Assembly: GCA_928212115.1 (NCBI GenBank)
Contig: CAKMRJ010003334.1
Location: 26,271,725-26,335,724, forward strand
Source: Lactuca virosa
Lineage: Eukaryota > Streptophyta > Magnoliopsida > Asterales > Asteraceae
Direction of reading: 5' to 3'
Length of the DNA stretch: 64,000 nucleotides
Below are positions 11,177-21,550 of this stretch, piece by piece. A model generated the notes under the pieces. The model was not told the origin of the DNA and did not search any database. It was given only the letters and a program-made list of their open reading frames with translations. A program made the position numbers and the translations under genes. Each line of letters opens with the position of its first letter. The stretch's first letter is position 1.

Positions 11177-11851
11177 ATGCTGATGACCATGAAGCAGTTT
11201 AAGATTTTAAATCAAAAGTTGAATTTTGTCATTCAATCTCAAGCAGATCTAGGGGTTGGTTCATCTGTTTCAAGTGTTGAAGTTGATTCGTTGCTAAAGG
11301 TGTTTGAATCCAGAATCATAAGTAAAGTATCGGGGATGATTAAAGATTCTGAATCTCGACTCTTGGAGAAGATTGATCATAATGATCAAAACAATGAAAT
11401 TCGGATTAATTCTCAGAGTTCGAAGTTTACTGGTGACCTGAGAGAGTTGAAGAATGTTGCCAAGGAAAGACATGTTCTTTTTATTCAAGATGTGAAGAAA
11501 GTTCGAGAAGATGTCAACTTGCAAATTCACGAACTTCGTGAAGATATGAAAAGAGAAATAGCAACTGCTCAACATGACTATGCGTCATTGCATAACAAGG
11601 TTGATATCATTTGTGACGCAGTCACTCGGTTTGTTAAGTTGTATGAAAATTTGAGTCCTCAAATTTCTCAACTTTCAACATCTGAAGGTGCAAGCTTTGA
11701 AGAAGTGCTTAAGTTGCTCAAGGAATTAAAAGTGATTTATGATAGGCCAGTTTCTTCTCAATTGATTACTCCTGAATTCTTATTTTCAGAAGTTTGTACA
11801 ATTCGAAGCCATTCTCAACAAGCAACTTGCCCCTCTCTTTCGCATATCTAG
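11177..11851 (+). pseudogene. Accessory region 2 of A: helical, probably coiled-coil protein segment
   Basis: A 224-codon ORF rich in charged residues with heptad-like spacing from about residue 30 to 150 (for example DVKKVREDVNLQIHELREDM), then a Ser-rich tail. It lies in a different frame from ORF 1 and ORF 3, and the 10923-11176 stretch carries coding-like sequence cut by stops. The three pieces therefore look like one longer accessory polyprotein of roughly 1,200 residues broken by indels. No function recognised. Confidence 0.55.
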
Positions 11852-11891
11852 CCTTCTTCCAACAACAAATGCCCCGCCTGTTTTCACAGGG

Positions 11892-13169
11892 GTGCAAGGG
11901 GGAGAAAGAAAAACTATAGAGTCGAAGGCTAGTGGTGAGGATGCTAAAGTTGTGGGAAAAGTCTTTTCTTCAAAAATCCCAACAAAAAAGCCAGTAATAG
12001 TTTCGGCTGAGATGGTGAGTTCAACAGTTGTAACAACATTACCCATTACAAAAACTTTTTCGAAAGGGATTGTAATTAGTAAATCTTCGGAGACTGGTGG
12101 AAGTGGGTCGATTCCAAAAGAAACAATTGATAATCCAGCCATGAAAGATAAAGGAAAATCAATTCTTGTGGAAAAGTCAAAAGAAGAAAAGAAGGCTGAA
12201 GCTGAAGCCAAAATAGAAAAGCTCAGAATAGTTCAAAGCATAATGGCTCAGCGTGCTAATGATCCGAAGGGAATGAATAAAGGGGATCCAACGAAACACT
12301 ATAACTACGAAACAATCGAGGTCAAGGTTGCATTCAATCACATGTATTCGTTTGAAAAGAAACCAAAACAAAGCTATTTGGTTACAAATACTGATGCAAG
12401 CCAGTTGGATTTCCCGATAAACGAAATGATGTTTATCATGCCTCAGTTCAAGGCCGAAGGGAATTTTAAAGAGAAAGATGAAGGTACAAACATGAAAATT
12501 CGTTTTCATGTTGTTCTTGGTAAAGCCCCTGAAGAAGGGTGGTCTTTAATCAAAATCAAGAAGGTGATAAGTATGAAAAGGGATGTGGTTTTCGAAAACA
12601 CAGTCCAAAATTTTAAATACGTGGTTGTCAGGGCAGATGGAAAAATTTGCAAATTCACTGTTGCAGATTTTCCATTAATGAACTTGTACGATCTTATACA
12701 AGTTGCATTATTTTTGAAAGATAAATCCTTTTCATTCCTTCAAAACACAGAACCAGAAGAATTCAAGCTTGGAGTTGCTCACATCAAAATTTTTATCGAA
12801 AATTACTATGAGTGTTTGGCACTTACTGATGTGGAGTTAGCTACGGCTAAAGGAATGGAAATAACAGCTCCAATGGCTCCTTCGAAGACACAGGCAGATT
12901 TAAAGAAATATGTTGATGGTGAGATTTGCCTGAAACCTTTTGGAATTGTCTTCGCAGGAAAAGACAAAGCTGGTAAGTCAAAGCGGTTTTTGTTCCAAGC
13001 GTGCGAAGTGGAAAGGTACTCAACTTCTCAATATACGAACTTGATTGTTCGTATGAATCATTGCAAGAAGAATAATGAAGGAGATAAGAAAGAGTTGAAA
13101 AAGATTATCTCTTGGTATACAGAGATTCGAAGGGTGTTGTTGTATTCCATCACACTTCTTACAAATTGA
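11892..13169 (+). CDS. Accessory ORF 3 of element A (425 codons), unknown function
   Basis: The ORF is in the same frame as accessory ORF 1. The first 120 residues are Lys/Ser/Glu-rich low complexity (including NPAMKDKGKSILVEKSKEEK). A globular part follows with alternating hydrophobic stretches (LMNLYDLIQVALFLKDKSFS, FIENYYECLALTDVELATAK). It ends ELKKIISWYTEIRRVLLYS just 20 bp before the polypurine tract. A similar ending (LKWYLEVRSWLHNAYLF) closes the minus-strand accessory region of element E at 61359. The true start is uncertain because upstream coding in another frame probably joins it. No domain recognised. Confidence 0.65.
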   Translation: MQGGERKTIESKASGEDAKVVGKVFSSKIPTKKPVIVSAEMVSSTVVTTLPITKTFSKGIVISKSSETGGSGSIPKETIDNPAMKDKGKSILVEKSKEEKKAEAEAKIEKLRIVQSIMAQRANDPKGMNKGDPTKHYNYETIEVKVAFNHMYSFEKKPKQSYLVTNTDASQLDFPINEMMFIMPQFKAEGNFKEKDEGTNMKIRFHVVLGKAPEEGWSLIKIKKVISMKRDVVFENTVQNFKYVVVRADGKICKFTVADFPLMNLYDLIQVALFLKDKSFSFLQNTEPEEFKLGVAHIKIFIENYYECLALTDVELATAKGMEITAPMAPSKTQADLKKYVDGEICLKPFGIVFAGKDKAGKSKRFLFQACEVERYSTSQYTNLIVRMNHCKKNNEGDKKELKKIISWYTEIRRVLLYSITLLTN

Positions 13170-13188
13170 AGACTTCGACTATTATTAC

Positions 13189-13200
13189 AAAGGGGGAGAT
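13189..13200 (+). other. Polypurine tract of A
   Basis: AAAGGGGGAGAT directly abuts the 3' LTR and would prime plus-strand DNA synthesis. Elements E and F have the same type of tract on the minus strand. Confidence 0.93.
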
Positions 13201-13522
13201 TGTAAGGGTCGAAATGTTGTAATTAGTCGAAGTATGTTTTGTACTCTTCGAATAGTTTGTAATGTATTTTACTAAGGCGCTTATGTTCGAAGCGTTAGTG
13301 TCAAAGCCTTAGTATATTTTTTGTACGCTTTCAGTTCCCTATAAATAGGGTTATTTACTAGAGGTAGATAAGAACTTTTACAGACTTGTCTCTTTTACTA
13401 TGTAAAGAATTCGAAAGCGTAATAGAGCATAACAGATCATATTTACATTCTGTGTTCAAATCTCACATTCATACTTGAATTCATACTCTGATTAATTCGT
13501 TACTCGATTCTTTGATTCATCA
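13201..13522 (+). repeat. 3' LTR of element A
   Basis: Starts TGTAAGGGTC and ends GATTCATCA, matching 1-320 apart from a few changes. It contains an intact CTATAAATAG TATA box at 13339-13348. It is followed at once by the reverse-transcriptase coding strand of element B, so A interrupts B. Confidence 0.95.
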
Positions 13523-14640
13523 ACACTTAAGCTTTCTTCCACGCCTCCATAGATGAGGAACATATCCTTAGTCCTTCGTAAGTACTTGATAATGTTCTTC
13601 ACAGCTATCCAATGACTTTCCCCTAGATTTTGTTGGAATTTTCTTACCATGCTCATAGCATAAGCAAGATCAGGTCTTGTACAGTTCATGGCGTACATGA
13701 TGGATCTAATTGTAGAAGCATATGGAACATCCTTCATCTCGTCCAGCTCAGCCTTTGTGCTAGGACATTGAGATGAACTTAGTACAGTGCCATTCGCCAT
13801 AGGTACAAATCCTCTCTTAGAGTTTTGCATATTGAATCGTTTCAACACTTTCTTAATGTATGTACCTTGGCTTAGACCTATTAATCGTTTTGATCTATCT
13901 CTATAGATTTTGATTCTAAGAATGTATTGTGCCTCACCTAGGTCCTTCATTGAGAAGCACTTTCCAAGCCATGTCTTTACAGTTTCTAAAGTTGGAATGT
14001 GATTTCCCATGATTAATATGTCATCCACATATAGGACCAAGAATGTCACCGAGCTCCCACTAGTTTTCATGTAAACACAAGATTCATCTTCATTTCTAAT
14101 AAAACCACACTTTGTGATTTCATCATCGAAACGATGATTCTAGTTACGAGATTCTTGTTTTAACCCATAAATACATCTCTTGAGCTTACACACTTTATTA
14201 GGATGCTTTTTCTAGACAAAACCTTCGGGTTGAACCATATAGACATCTTCTTCCAAGTTCCCATTTAGAAAAGTGGTTTTGACATCCATTTGCCATATCT
14301 CATAGTCATAATATGTAGCTATGGCAAGTAGTATCCTAATAGATTTAATCATAGCGATTGGTGAAAAGGTTTCATCATAATCAACCCCATGAGTTTGAGT
14401 GAATCCTTTAGGAACAAGTCTTGCTTTGAATGTGTGTAAATTGTCATCCATGCCAGTCTTTTTATTGAAGACCCACTTACTTCCAACAGTCTTGCTATTG
14501 GGAGGAAGTTCAACCAAATCCCAGACTTGATTTTCTCTCATGGATTGCATCTCTGCGTTCATGGCTTCAAGCCACTTGTCAGATTCGGGATCTAACATTG
14601 CATATCGGTAGTTGATGGGCTCATCAGCATTCATCATCAT
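13523..14640 (-). pseudogene. pol: Reverse transcriptase of B
   Basis: The upstream part (14640 to 14212) has KWVFNKKTGMDDNLHTFKAR, GVDYDETFSPIAMIKSIR and IWQMDVKTTFLNGNLEEDVY, all RVT_2 motifs. The downstream part (14070 to 13523) has the catalytic YVDD (about 14027-14038), then LGEAQYILRIKI and YASTIRSIMYAMNCTRPDLAY. The two are separated by a stop and frameshift around 14070-14211. Coding is cut at 13523 by the 3' LTR of A, before the RNase H active site. Confidence 0.9.
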
Positions 14641-14811
14641 GAAGCACTCGTCAATGAGAAATCCATATCTCTCAGGTTCATGACGAGTTATACTGGATCT
14701 GGGGACGCCTTGTGTTTCAACAGGTTGAAGGACAATGATCTCTTCATCTTCAACAACCTCTTGTTCAGTACTAGTGCCAACTAAATCTGCATCGGGTTGA
14801 GGTTCTTGATC

Positions 14812-15730
14812 TTATTCAAGTTCCATGCGCCTCCCGCTGGCCTCATCCATTAGAAACTTGCTTTCTAAGAATTCAGCTTTTCGTGATATAAAGATCTTAT
14901 TCTCACTAGGGATGTAGAAGTTGTATCCTAAACAAACTTTAGTATATCCTACAAAGATGCATTTGGTAGATCTTGGCTCAAGTTTGATTGAAGTCTCTTG
15001 ACTGACATAAGCTTCACAACCCCAAACTTTCATATAAAATAAAGATGGAGCCTTTCCATACCACATCTCATAAGGTGTTTTCTCAACCTTTTTAGTTGGT
15101 GCCATATTCAAGATACGGGTTGCGGTGAGTAAAGCATAACTCCAAAATGATAAAGGAAGAGTACTTCGACTCATCATAGATCGAACCATATCAAGTAAAG
15201 TCCGATTTCTCCTCTCAGAAACACCATTAAGCTGTGGTGTTCTAGGTGGAGTGAGTTGTGAGATAATCCCACGACTCCTTAGATGGTCTTGGAACTCTTG
15301 GCTCTAGTACTCGCCTCCTCTATCCGAACGAAGGATTTTGATTGTTTTGTCGAGTTGATTTTCAACTTCACTTTGAAACAATTTAAACTTTTCAAATGCT
15401 TCATGTTTATGTTTCATCAAATAAACATAACCAAAACGACTAAAGTTGTCAGTGAAGGTGATGTAATATATTTCACCATACCTAGACATTGTTTTGAAGG
15501 GTCCACATACATCAGTGTGTATGATGCTTAAAAAACACTCGCCCTTTCATTTGTTCCAAAGAAAGGGGATTTTGTCATCTTGCCACATAAACAAGATTCA
15601 CATATGTCACATGACTCAATATCATTTCCCCCCAAAACTCCACTATTTTGGAGTTGAGATATGCGTTTCTTGTTTATGTGTCCAAGGCGACAATGCCATA
15701 GATATGTTTGGTTCAAATCTTGTTTGATCC
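14812..15730 (-). pseudogene. pol: Integrase of B
   Basis: 15716 to 15528 encodes the GAG-pre-integrase motif YLWHCRLGHINKKRI followed by a CX2C-type segment. 15489 to 15304 encodes the core with TFTDNFSRFGYVYLMKHKHE and LRSDRGGEY. 15189 to 14812 encodes the C-terminal part (TPYEMWYGKAPSLFYMKVWG, CIFVGY). The first catalytic Asp would fall in the interrupted stretch near 15500. At least three breaks separate the pieces. Confidence 0.87.
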
Positions 15731-15832
15731 TTTTGGTGTTAACATGATCAAGGGACTTATTTTTTGGGGTGTCATATAGGTTTAATTCATAAATTCCATT
15801 TATTGGTCTAGCCTCAAAATAGAATATTCCAT

Positions 15833-17038
15833 CTAAGAAGGAATGAATATTATCATCAACAAATTGAAAATTAAAACCAAATTTCTTAAACGGGAAACTG
15901 ATACAATATTTCTAGTAATAGAGGTAATCAAACACACATTGTTTAATGTTAAGTACATACCAGATGGTAATTGTAAATCAAAATGTCCTATTGCTTGGAC
16001 TGCAACCCGTGCTCCATTTCCCACATGCAATGCCATCTCATCTGTCTTCAGCTCACTACTTTTTCTGAACCCCTGCAACGAATTACAAATATGAGTTCCA
16101 CAACCAGTATCAAATACCCAAGTGTTAGATGAAAAAGTAAATAGTCCCATTTCAATCATGAAAACGGATATACCTGAAGGGCCTTCCCCTACCTTCTTGT
16201 TTTTCAACTCAGCAAGGTACTTAGGACAATTCCTTTTCCAATGCCCCACGATACCACACTTAAAGCATGTGTCATCTTTGGCAACCTTTTCCTTCTTCTT
16301 TGGTGGTGGGTTTTGGGGAGCTTTCTTCCCTTTTCCCTTGCCAGCTTGTGGCTTTCCCTTGAAGTTCTTGCCTTTGTTCTTCTTGACTTTTCTTTCCCTA
16401 ATCATGAGCACTTGGGTGGTTTTCCTTGGGATATTCTTCTCTGCAGTTTTTAGCATCCCGTGCAACTCAGAGATAGGTTTCTCCCACCTATTCATGTTGT
16501 AGTTCATGATGAAGGTATCATAAGACTTTGGCAATGAGTTCATAATTAAGTCTGTGGCCAAGTCTTGTGGATATGGAGAGCCCAATCTCTCCAATTGACC
16601 CAGATAGATTTTCATCTTGAGAACATGTGTGCTCACATTTCCACTCTCCTCCATTTTCATGCCATGGAGTGCTCTCACAGTTTCGAACCTTTCGGTTTTA
16701 GCTTGCTGACCAAACATCTCCTTGAGATGTTCAATCATGTCAAAGGCAGTGTAGTGTTCCAGATCCCGCTGAAGATCGGGAACCATAGAGGTAAGCATAA
16801 GACATGAAACATCAAGTGAATCATCGATATCCTTTAGCTATGCATCATGTGCAGCCTTGGGGAGAGCAGGTGGTTCATCAGGGGTTTGTTTTTCAAGGAC
16901 ATAGTCTTTCTTTTCTTGTTTCAAAACGATTCTTAAATTTCTGTTCCAATCCAAAAAGTTGAAGTGGTTGAGTTTTTCTTTGTCAAGAATTGACCGGATG
17001 TTCATTGGGTGATGTGTTACAGTAGTTGGTGGAGCCAT
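15833..17038 (-). pseudogene. gag: gag and protease of B
   Basis: The minus-strand ATG at 17038 (MAPPTTVTHHPMNIRSIL) starts a copia gag; a stop near 16838 splits it from 16798-15833. The second piece carries the capsid region (LHGMKMEESGNVSTHVLKMK), a Lys-rich linker, the zinc knuckle CFKCGIVGHWKRNC (about 16225-16268) and the protease active site VFDTGCGTHIC (about 16090-16125). Fusion of zinc knuckle and protease in one frame is normal for this copia type. Its short linker contrasts with the 2.3-kb linker of element A. Confidence 0.88.
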
Positions 17039-17040
17039 CT

Positions 17041-18674
17041 ACAAAAGTTTAACAAAGTTTTTTATTTAATATTTAATTCTTTAAATAATAATACCCTTTT
17101 GTTTCCAAAAACATTATTTATTTAAAGTCTAGGATCCAAGTTACAAATCAAATAAATGTTTAGGTATCTTTTATCCCATTTACTCAATTTTAACAAGGTA
17201 AATAACTTGTATTAATTACACCATTTGTAATTCCTAGATGTATGAGACCCTCAACAATCCATTTGTTAATTTGACATGTTTGGTCTCATCTATGCCTTGG
17301 AACACTCTTTGCTAAGGTGACCTTTATCACAAGAGGTTTCCAATCAAGTAATCCAATTAGAGAAACTTGTATAATTGGCATATAACTTCGTTATAGAAAT
17401 CGCAAAAATATTTTAGCCACCAAAAGATGATACTAATGGTTAGGTATCCTTTATCCCACTAGTATTATACAAGTGATGTGCAAATTGTTTCTAAAGTTAG
17501 ATGACATAGACTTGCATTTTGAAAAAAAAAGGATTTGTATGTTTTATTATTCTATTTAAAACATGTGATATCATGACAATTTCATGCATCCAATATGTCA
17601 TGGTATACATTTTCTAAAAAATCACTTTTAAGGTTCTTATAAAAAACCCGGTTTTTATATTTCGGCTTGGTTCAATTTTAAAATTAATACCTAGTATTAA
17701 GTTTGTGTTTGCTCCATGTAGAACCTTTTAATATTGTTTAATAAAACTTTCTTTTATTAAATAATACTTTGGAGTTTGAATAAGTTATAAGAACATGATT
17801 TTTACACTTATAATTCAATATTTCAAAAATTGTCGTAATTAATAATTTTATAAAACCGGTTTTTATTTTATGGCTAGAATATGTTACATCCAATGTCCAT
17901 ATTTTATATTTTGAAATCCAAACTCCACGTGATGTTTATTTTTTCCAAAAATAGTTTGGCTTTGTGAGAAACTAAATTATCAACCACAAAAAATATTTAC
18001 TTGAAAAATAAGGAACACAAGCATGCATTTGACATAAACAAGCCTTAAACTATATATCACTTTTGTGAGCCGACACAAAGGTGTTAAGTCCTTCCTAAGG
18101 GACAAAGGGACAAAATATTACAACTTGTTCTTCATGTGATCTTCAAGCTCCCACTTGCAATGACAACCAACTTTGTTGCAATTTTATAAAAACTTTATAA
18201 AAGTTATGAACTTTTATAAAATCTTTGTAAAACCGTGGCTCTCCATGGTTCTTCAAGAAATGGCCTCCATCTTCATCTTGATACATTTTTTTTATAAAAT
18301 AAATCTAGTCTAAAACTAATCTATTACATAAAAAAATAACAAGAATAAAAACTAGCTACTTTTATTACATACTTTATGAATAAAAGAATATTACAAACCA
18401 TTTTCAACCAAATCACACAAACCACAACACAAATGGTCCAAGGCTTGTTTATTCACTCTAAAATACATATAAACATAAAACAGCCTTTGTTTTTCTAAGA
18501 CAACTTTAAGTGACAAAAAAATACATGTAAGTTTTTGTCACATAAAATAACAATTATAAAGTTGTCAAAGAAAATATGTATGAACTTGTTTTTATACAAA
18601 AACAAGTTATCCATATTCTCCAAAAACTAAGATTTCCATAAATAAATAAAAAATCTAACCAAACTTGCAAGGTG
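17041..18674 (-). other. Long non-coding leader of B
   Basis: 1.6 kb of AT-rich DNA between the primer-binding site and the gag ATG, with no coding region. Element C has a recognisably similar leader on the plus strand (about 42806-44510), for example around GATCCTAGACTTTAA, which supports common ancestry. Confidence 0.75.
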
Positions 18675-18686
18675 GCTCTGATACCA
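18675..18686 (-). other. Primer-binding site of B
   Basis: GCTCTGATACCA on the plus strand is the complement of TGGTATCAGAGC, the initiator Met-tRNA primer site. It lies two bases from the LTR. Confidence 0.9.
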
Positions 18687-18688
18687 AT

Positions 18689-19601
18689 TGTTGGGTTTTA
18701 TTTAAAAAACTAGTTTCAAAAACTACAAATAATGGCCAACGAAAGACTTGAGTTTTAAATAACATAAACATTTTATTACCCACCAACGATCATCTTGCAA
18801 GTAGAAGAAAGATTTGAAGCACAACCATAGAAGGAAGAAGAAGTAACAACTTTTGAAGAACTTTGGGTCCTCTAGGGGAGGCTTGAAAGTTGATGGAGAG
18901 AGGATGAACCCTTGAGACACCAACAATGTTCCAACTTGATGTAATGCTAGTTACAACTCTTAAGCTTTTAATCAAAACATGATTATGACTTAAAGAGAGG
19001 ATGCAAGCAACAATTATCTTCAAAGTGCAAGACTTGATAGAGAATATGGAGAGGGGAGAAGAGCTCACGGCTTTTGCTAGGAAGAGTGACCAAAATGAAT
19101 GCACTCTCCATCCTTTTAAAGTAGAATGTTAATCCAAGAGTCCTTAACTATTAAGCACTTTAGACAACCTTGTCCCCATGCATGCACCATACTTTGAATT
19201 CTTTTGATTAAACAAATAGGAAAGCTATGTCTTTCTTTTTCCTCATGCATGTCCGGCCATGGAGTAAAAAAGAAAAAGAAGAGTTTATATTTTATTAACT
19301 CAAAGTTTATAAGATATAAACCTTGTCTTTTCCTAAAAGACAAAAGGCTTTCCAAGTCCAAATGTTGTACATGACTTATTAATTCATACCTAATGAAATA
19401 ATGTGTTACTTGTATTGTAAAATAATTATTTACTTAAAATAAATATTTTCCCAATTTATTATAAGAGTTTATGAATATTTATTAAAATCAATTTATAATA
19501 AATAATCAATTGTATCAAGTTGTTGTTAGTGTGACCCTTAGGATCATATGTTATTTAGCAATATGATTTTAACATGACTCTTGAGCATACTAGATCTTTC
19601 A
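18689..19601 (-). repeat. 5' LTR of element B (913 bp)
   Basis: On the minus strand it starts TGAAAGATCTAGTATGCTC and ends AAAACCCAACA. It matches the LTRs of element C on the plus strand. The flanking plus-strand bases are GGCGT. ORFs within it are shadows. Confidence 0.88.
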
Positions 19602-20994
19602 GGCGTCGCCTTTATAGCAGGCTTAAGGATGAATCCAGATTGAGGTGTGTGTTTGAGCCTCGCTGTCTGTTCTTGTCTGATTAACGCTTTAGGGTTCGAA
19701 GCAGGACCCGAACACCTGGTTGGATGCAGTCGGATGCGGGTTTCGACTCAGGATGAGTGAGGTTGTGATGGTTTGGGAGTGGTAAGACCATGGGTGGTAA
19801 TCATGGTTGGTTAAAAGTGTTGTAAGATTGCGATGGGATTGTAGCATTCACCAGTTTGAGGTAGACTATCGTTTGAGGTGGTCATGAGTATGAAGGGGGA
19901 TCAGTTCGTGCCTTGGGCAAGACGGACAGGATTGTCGGAGATCCTTTCTCTGTTTCAAGTTGAGGACCATTGGGGTCCGAGGCGGAGTCGGGCCTGTGTA
20001 GCTCTAGATGGGTGGGACCTGTGGTAGAGGCCGCTCCGTGGTATAGTTTGGGTAGGACCCGTGGGCGAGGCCCGTATGTTTTTGGTAAACTAGGTGGGAC
20101 ATGGTTGAGACTGTTGGATTGAGGTATTGGATCTTGTTTTGTAGGAATGGTTATGTGGTCAGTGAGTGGTGCAGAGGGATGCTTAGGCTAGGGTAGCCTT
20201 GTCTTTTGGACTCTTAGGAACCTGGTGGTTGGACCAGGTGCGAGACTGGTAGTCTCAGCGGTGGTTGGGGAATTGCTATATCCCTGTTTAGCAAGGGGTT
20301 GCCATGAATCATAAGGATTAGGGTGAAATGCAAGTGTAAATCCTTTGATCTCGAGTTATGAGTTAGGTACCGAGTTGGTTCTTGGTGGGAACTCGTGTTT
20401 GGAATCGCGGGTGTTTATGTGCAAGATCTTCATTTCATTAGGATGTGAATTAAGGGAATATGTCTACCAAGGGTATCGGTTGAAGGGTTTAGGGCTAAAA
20501 GATGGTTTCATTTTTTATGGTAGATCAGGCTCTTGTGATTGTGTTTTGGTTTGGTTCTATCTGTGGGGGGGGGGGGGGTCAGGCAAGTATGGGGGTTCGG
20601 AATTTCAGCAGCGGTATGTTGCTTCGGCGGTTAAAGGAAGCATGGTCTTGTTCAACACTAGAGGGTTTATCTCCCAGTTTGTCTCGTGTTGTTCATTATA
20701 TTCATGGAATTGTTATCATCAGGATGGGCCTTCCCTCAAAGGAATATCTGTCCCTTTAGTCAAGTGAAAGGTTTTCGGCAGCAACGTTTGTCCTGTGATT
20801 CTGTTTTAGTGGGAACCTCACATAATCAGAAGTTGAGTAGTTAGTTTGGGAGACAAGTGGAATGGAATTAGTAATGGTTCAATATGGGCGGTCTGTCGGG
20901 GAGTCAGACCAATTCGAGACTTCAGATTCCTGGTTGAGTAGAAGTGGTTATTCTGCATGGACGGTCTATGAATGAAAATTATGGTTCATAAATC
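19602..20994. other. Unassigned moderately G-rich segment
   Basis: No convincing coding region. The style (repeated GGACCCGTGGGCGAGG-type words) resembles non-coding parts of Asteraceae gypsy elements, but I cannot place it. It contains a run of 14 G at 20565-20578. The ORF at 20345-20767 runs through that homopolymer and has no recognisable protein character. Confidence 0.5.
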
Positions 20995-21303
20995 TGTAGA
21001 GGTCGAATTTAGTTGTGAGGTGTCGAATCTTGTTGATAGCTTCGATAGTTTGTAATCTTATTACAAGGGCATTTTAGTGTTCGAAGTCTAGAGTAATTAG
21101 TTCCTTGTATTTTTTGTTCGCTTTCTGGTTCCCTATAAATAGGTGAACGGTACTAGAGTTAGATAAGAGCTTCGTTGTAATTGTCTATTCACTTTGTACT
21201 CTCTTGAAAGCATATTGAGCCAAACAAACATTATTTACATCGTGTGTTCTACGTTTATCTTTTACTCTGATTATATTGTTCACACTCGATTGATTTGCAA
21301 CTA
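20995..21303 (+). repeat. 5' LTR of the A-related fragment
   Basis: Starts TGTAGAGGTCGAATTTAG, similar to the LTR of A, and contains CTATAAATAG at 21133-21142. The exact 3' edge is uncertain because several bases (around CAACTAAAAT) separate a CA dinucleotide from the primer-binding site. Confidence 0.8.
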
Positions 21304-21550
21304 AAATTGGTATCAGAGCAGGAATCATTCTATAATGATCTAATTTCCGTTCGTGTCAAAAGTATTTTGAGTCTCATCTTAGATTCAAAAGTTTCCGCTC
21401 TTTTGATTCTGAAAATCTTCTTAGATCTTCAGTTGCGATTCGATTCTGCGATTAGGTTGTTTAATCAAGTGATCGATTAGTGTTTTCTGATAAATTCATC
21501 CGTGAATTTTCAAGTTTTTGAAGCTTTTCTCTAAATCTGTCCGTACATCC

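Larger units (their letters stand above)
1..13522 (+). mobile_element. Element A: complete Sirevirus-like Ty1/copia retrotransposon with accessory 3' coding region
   Basis: Two near-identical LTRs (1-320, 13201-13522) with TG...CA ends flank a primer-binding site, gag, a long linker, protease, integrase, reverse transcriptase, RNase H, about 2 kb of non-coding DNA, an accessory coding region and a polypurine tract. Integrase before reverse transcriptase is the Ty1/copia order. The long gag-pol linker and extra 3' ORFs resemble Sireviruses; that lineage call is inference. By eye the LTRs differ by 3 substitutions and 3 small indels over about 320 bp, so the insertion looks recent. Yet gag and pol carry many frameshifts and stops. 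The element begins at base 1, so its left target duplication is outside the window. The sequence right of the 3' LTR is ACACT and continues directly into element B. Confidence 0.93.
13523..19601 (-). mobile_element. Element B: minus-strand Ty1/copia element, 3' end displaced by element A
   Basis: Read on the minus strand from 19601: a 5' LTR, primer-binding site, 1.6-kb leader, gag, protease, integrase and reverse transcriptase, cut off at 13523 where A was inserted. The lost RNase H end and 3' LTR should lie just left of the window. Its LTR family (starting TGAAAG, ending CCCAACA) is the same as element C at 41693-49829. The coding parts look like a Tork/Tnt1-type copia, distinct from A; the clade name is inference. 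Several stops and frameshifts make it inactive. Confidence 0.9.

Noticed and set aside
13492..13522. Last codons of the minus-strand reverse transcriptase ORF of B
   Set aside because: These bases belong to the 3' LTR of A; the B coding sequence ends at 13523.
15843..16807. Plus-strand ORFs across 15.8-16.8 kb
   Set aside because: They are antisense shadows of the gag-protease coding strand of element B.
20345..20767. 140-codon ORF as a gene
   Set aside because: It runs through a G homopolymer, has no family character and overlaps another ORF of similar size on the same strand.
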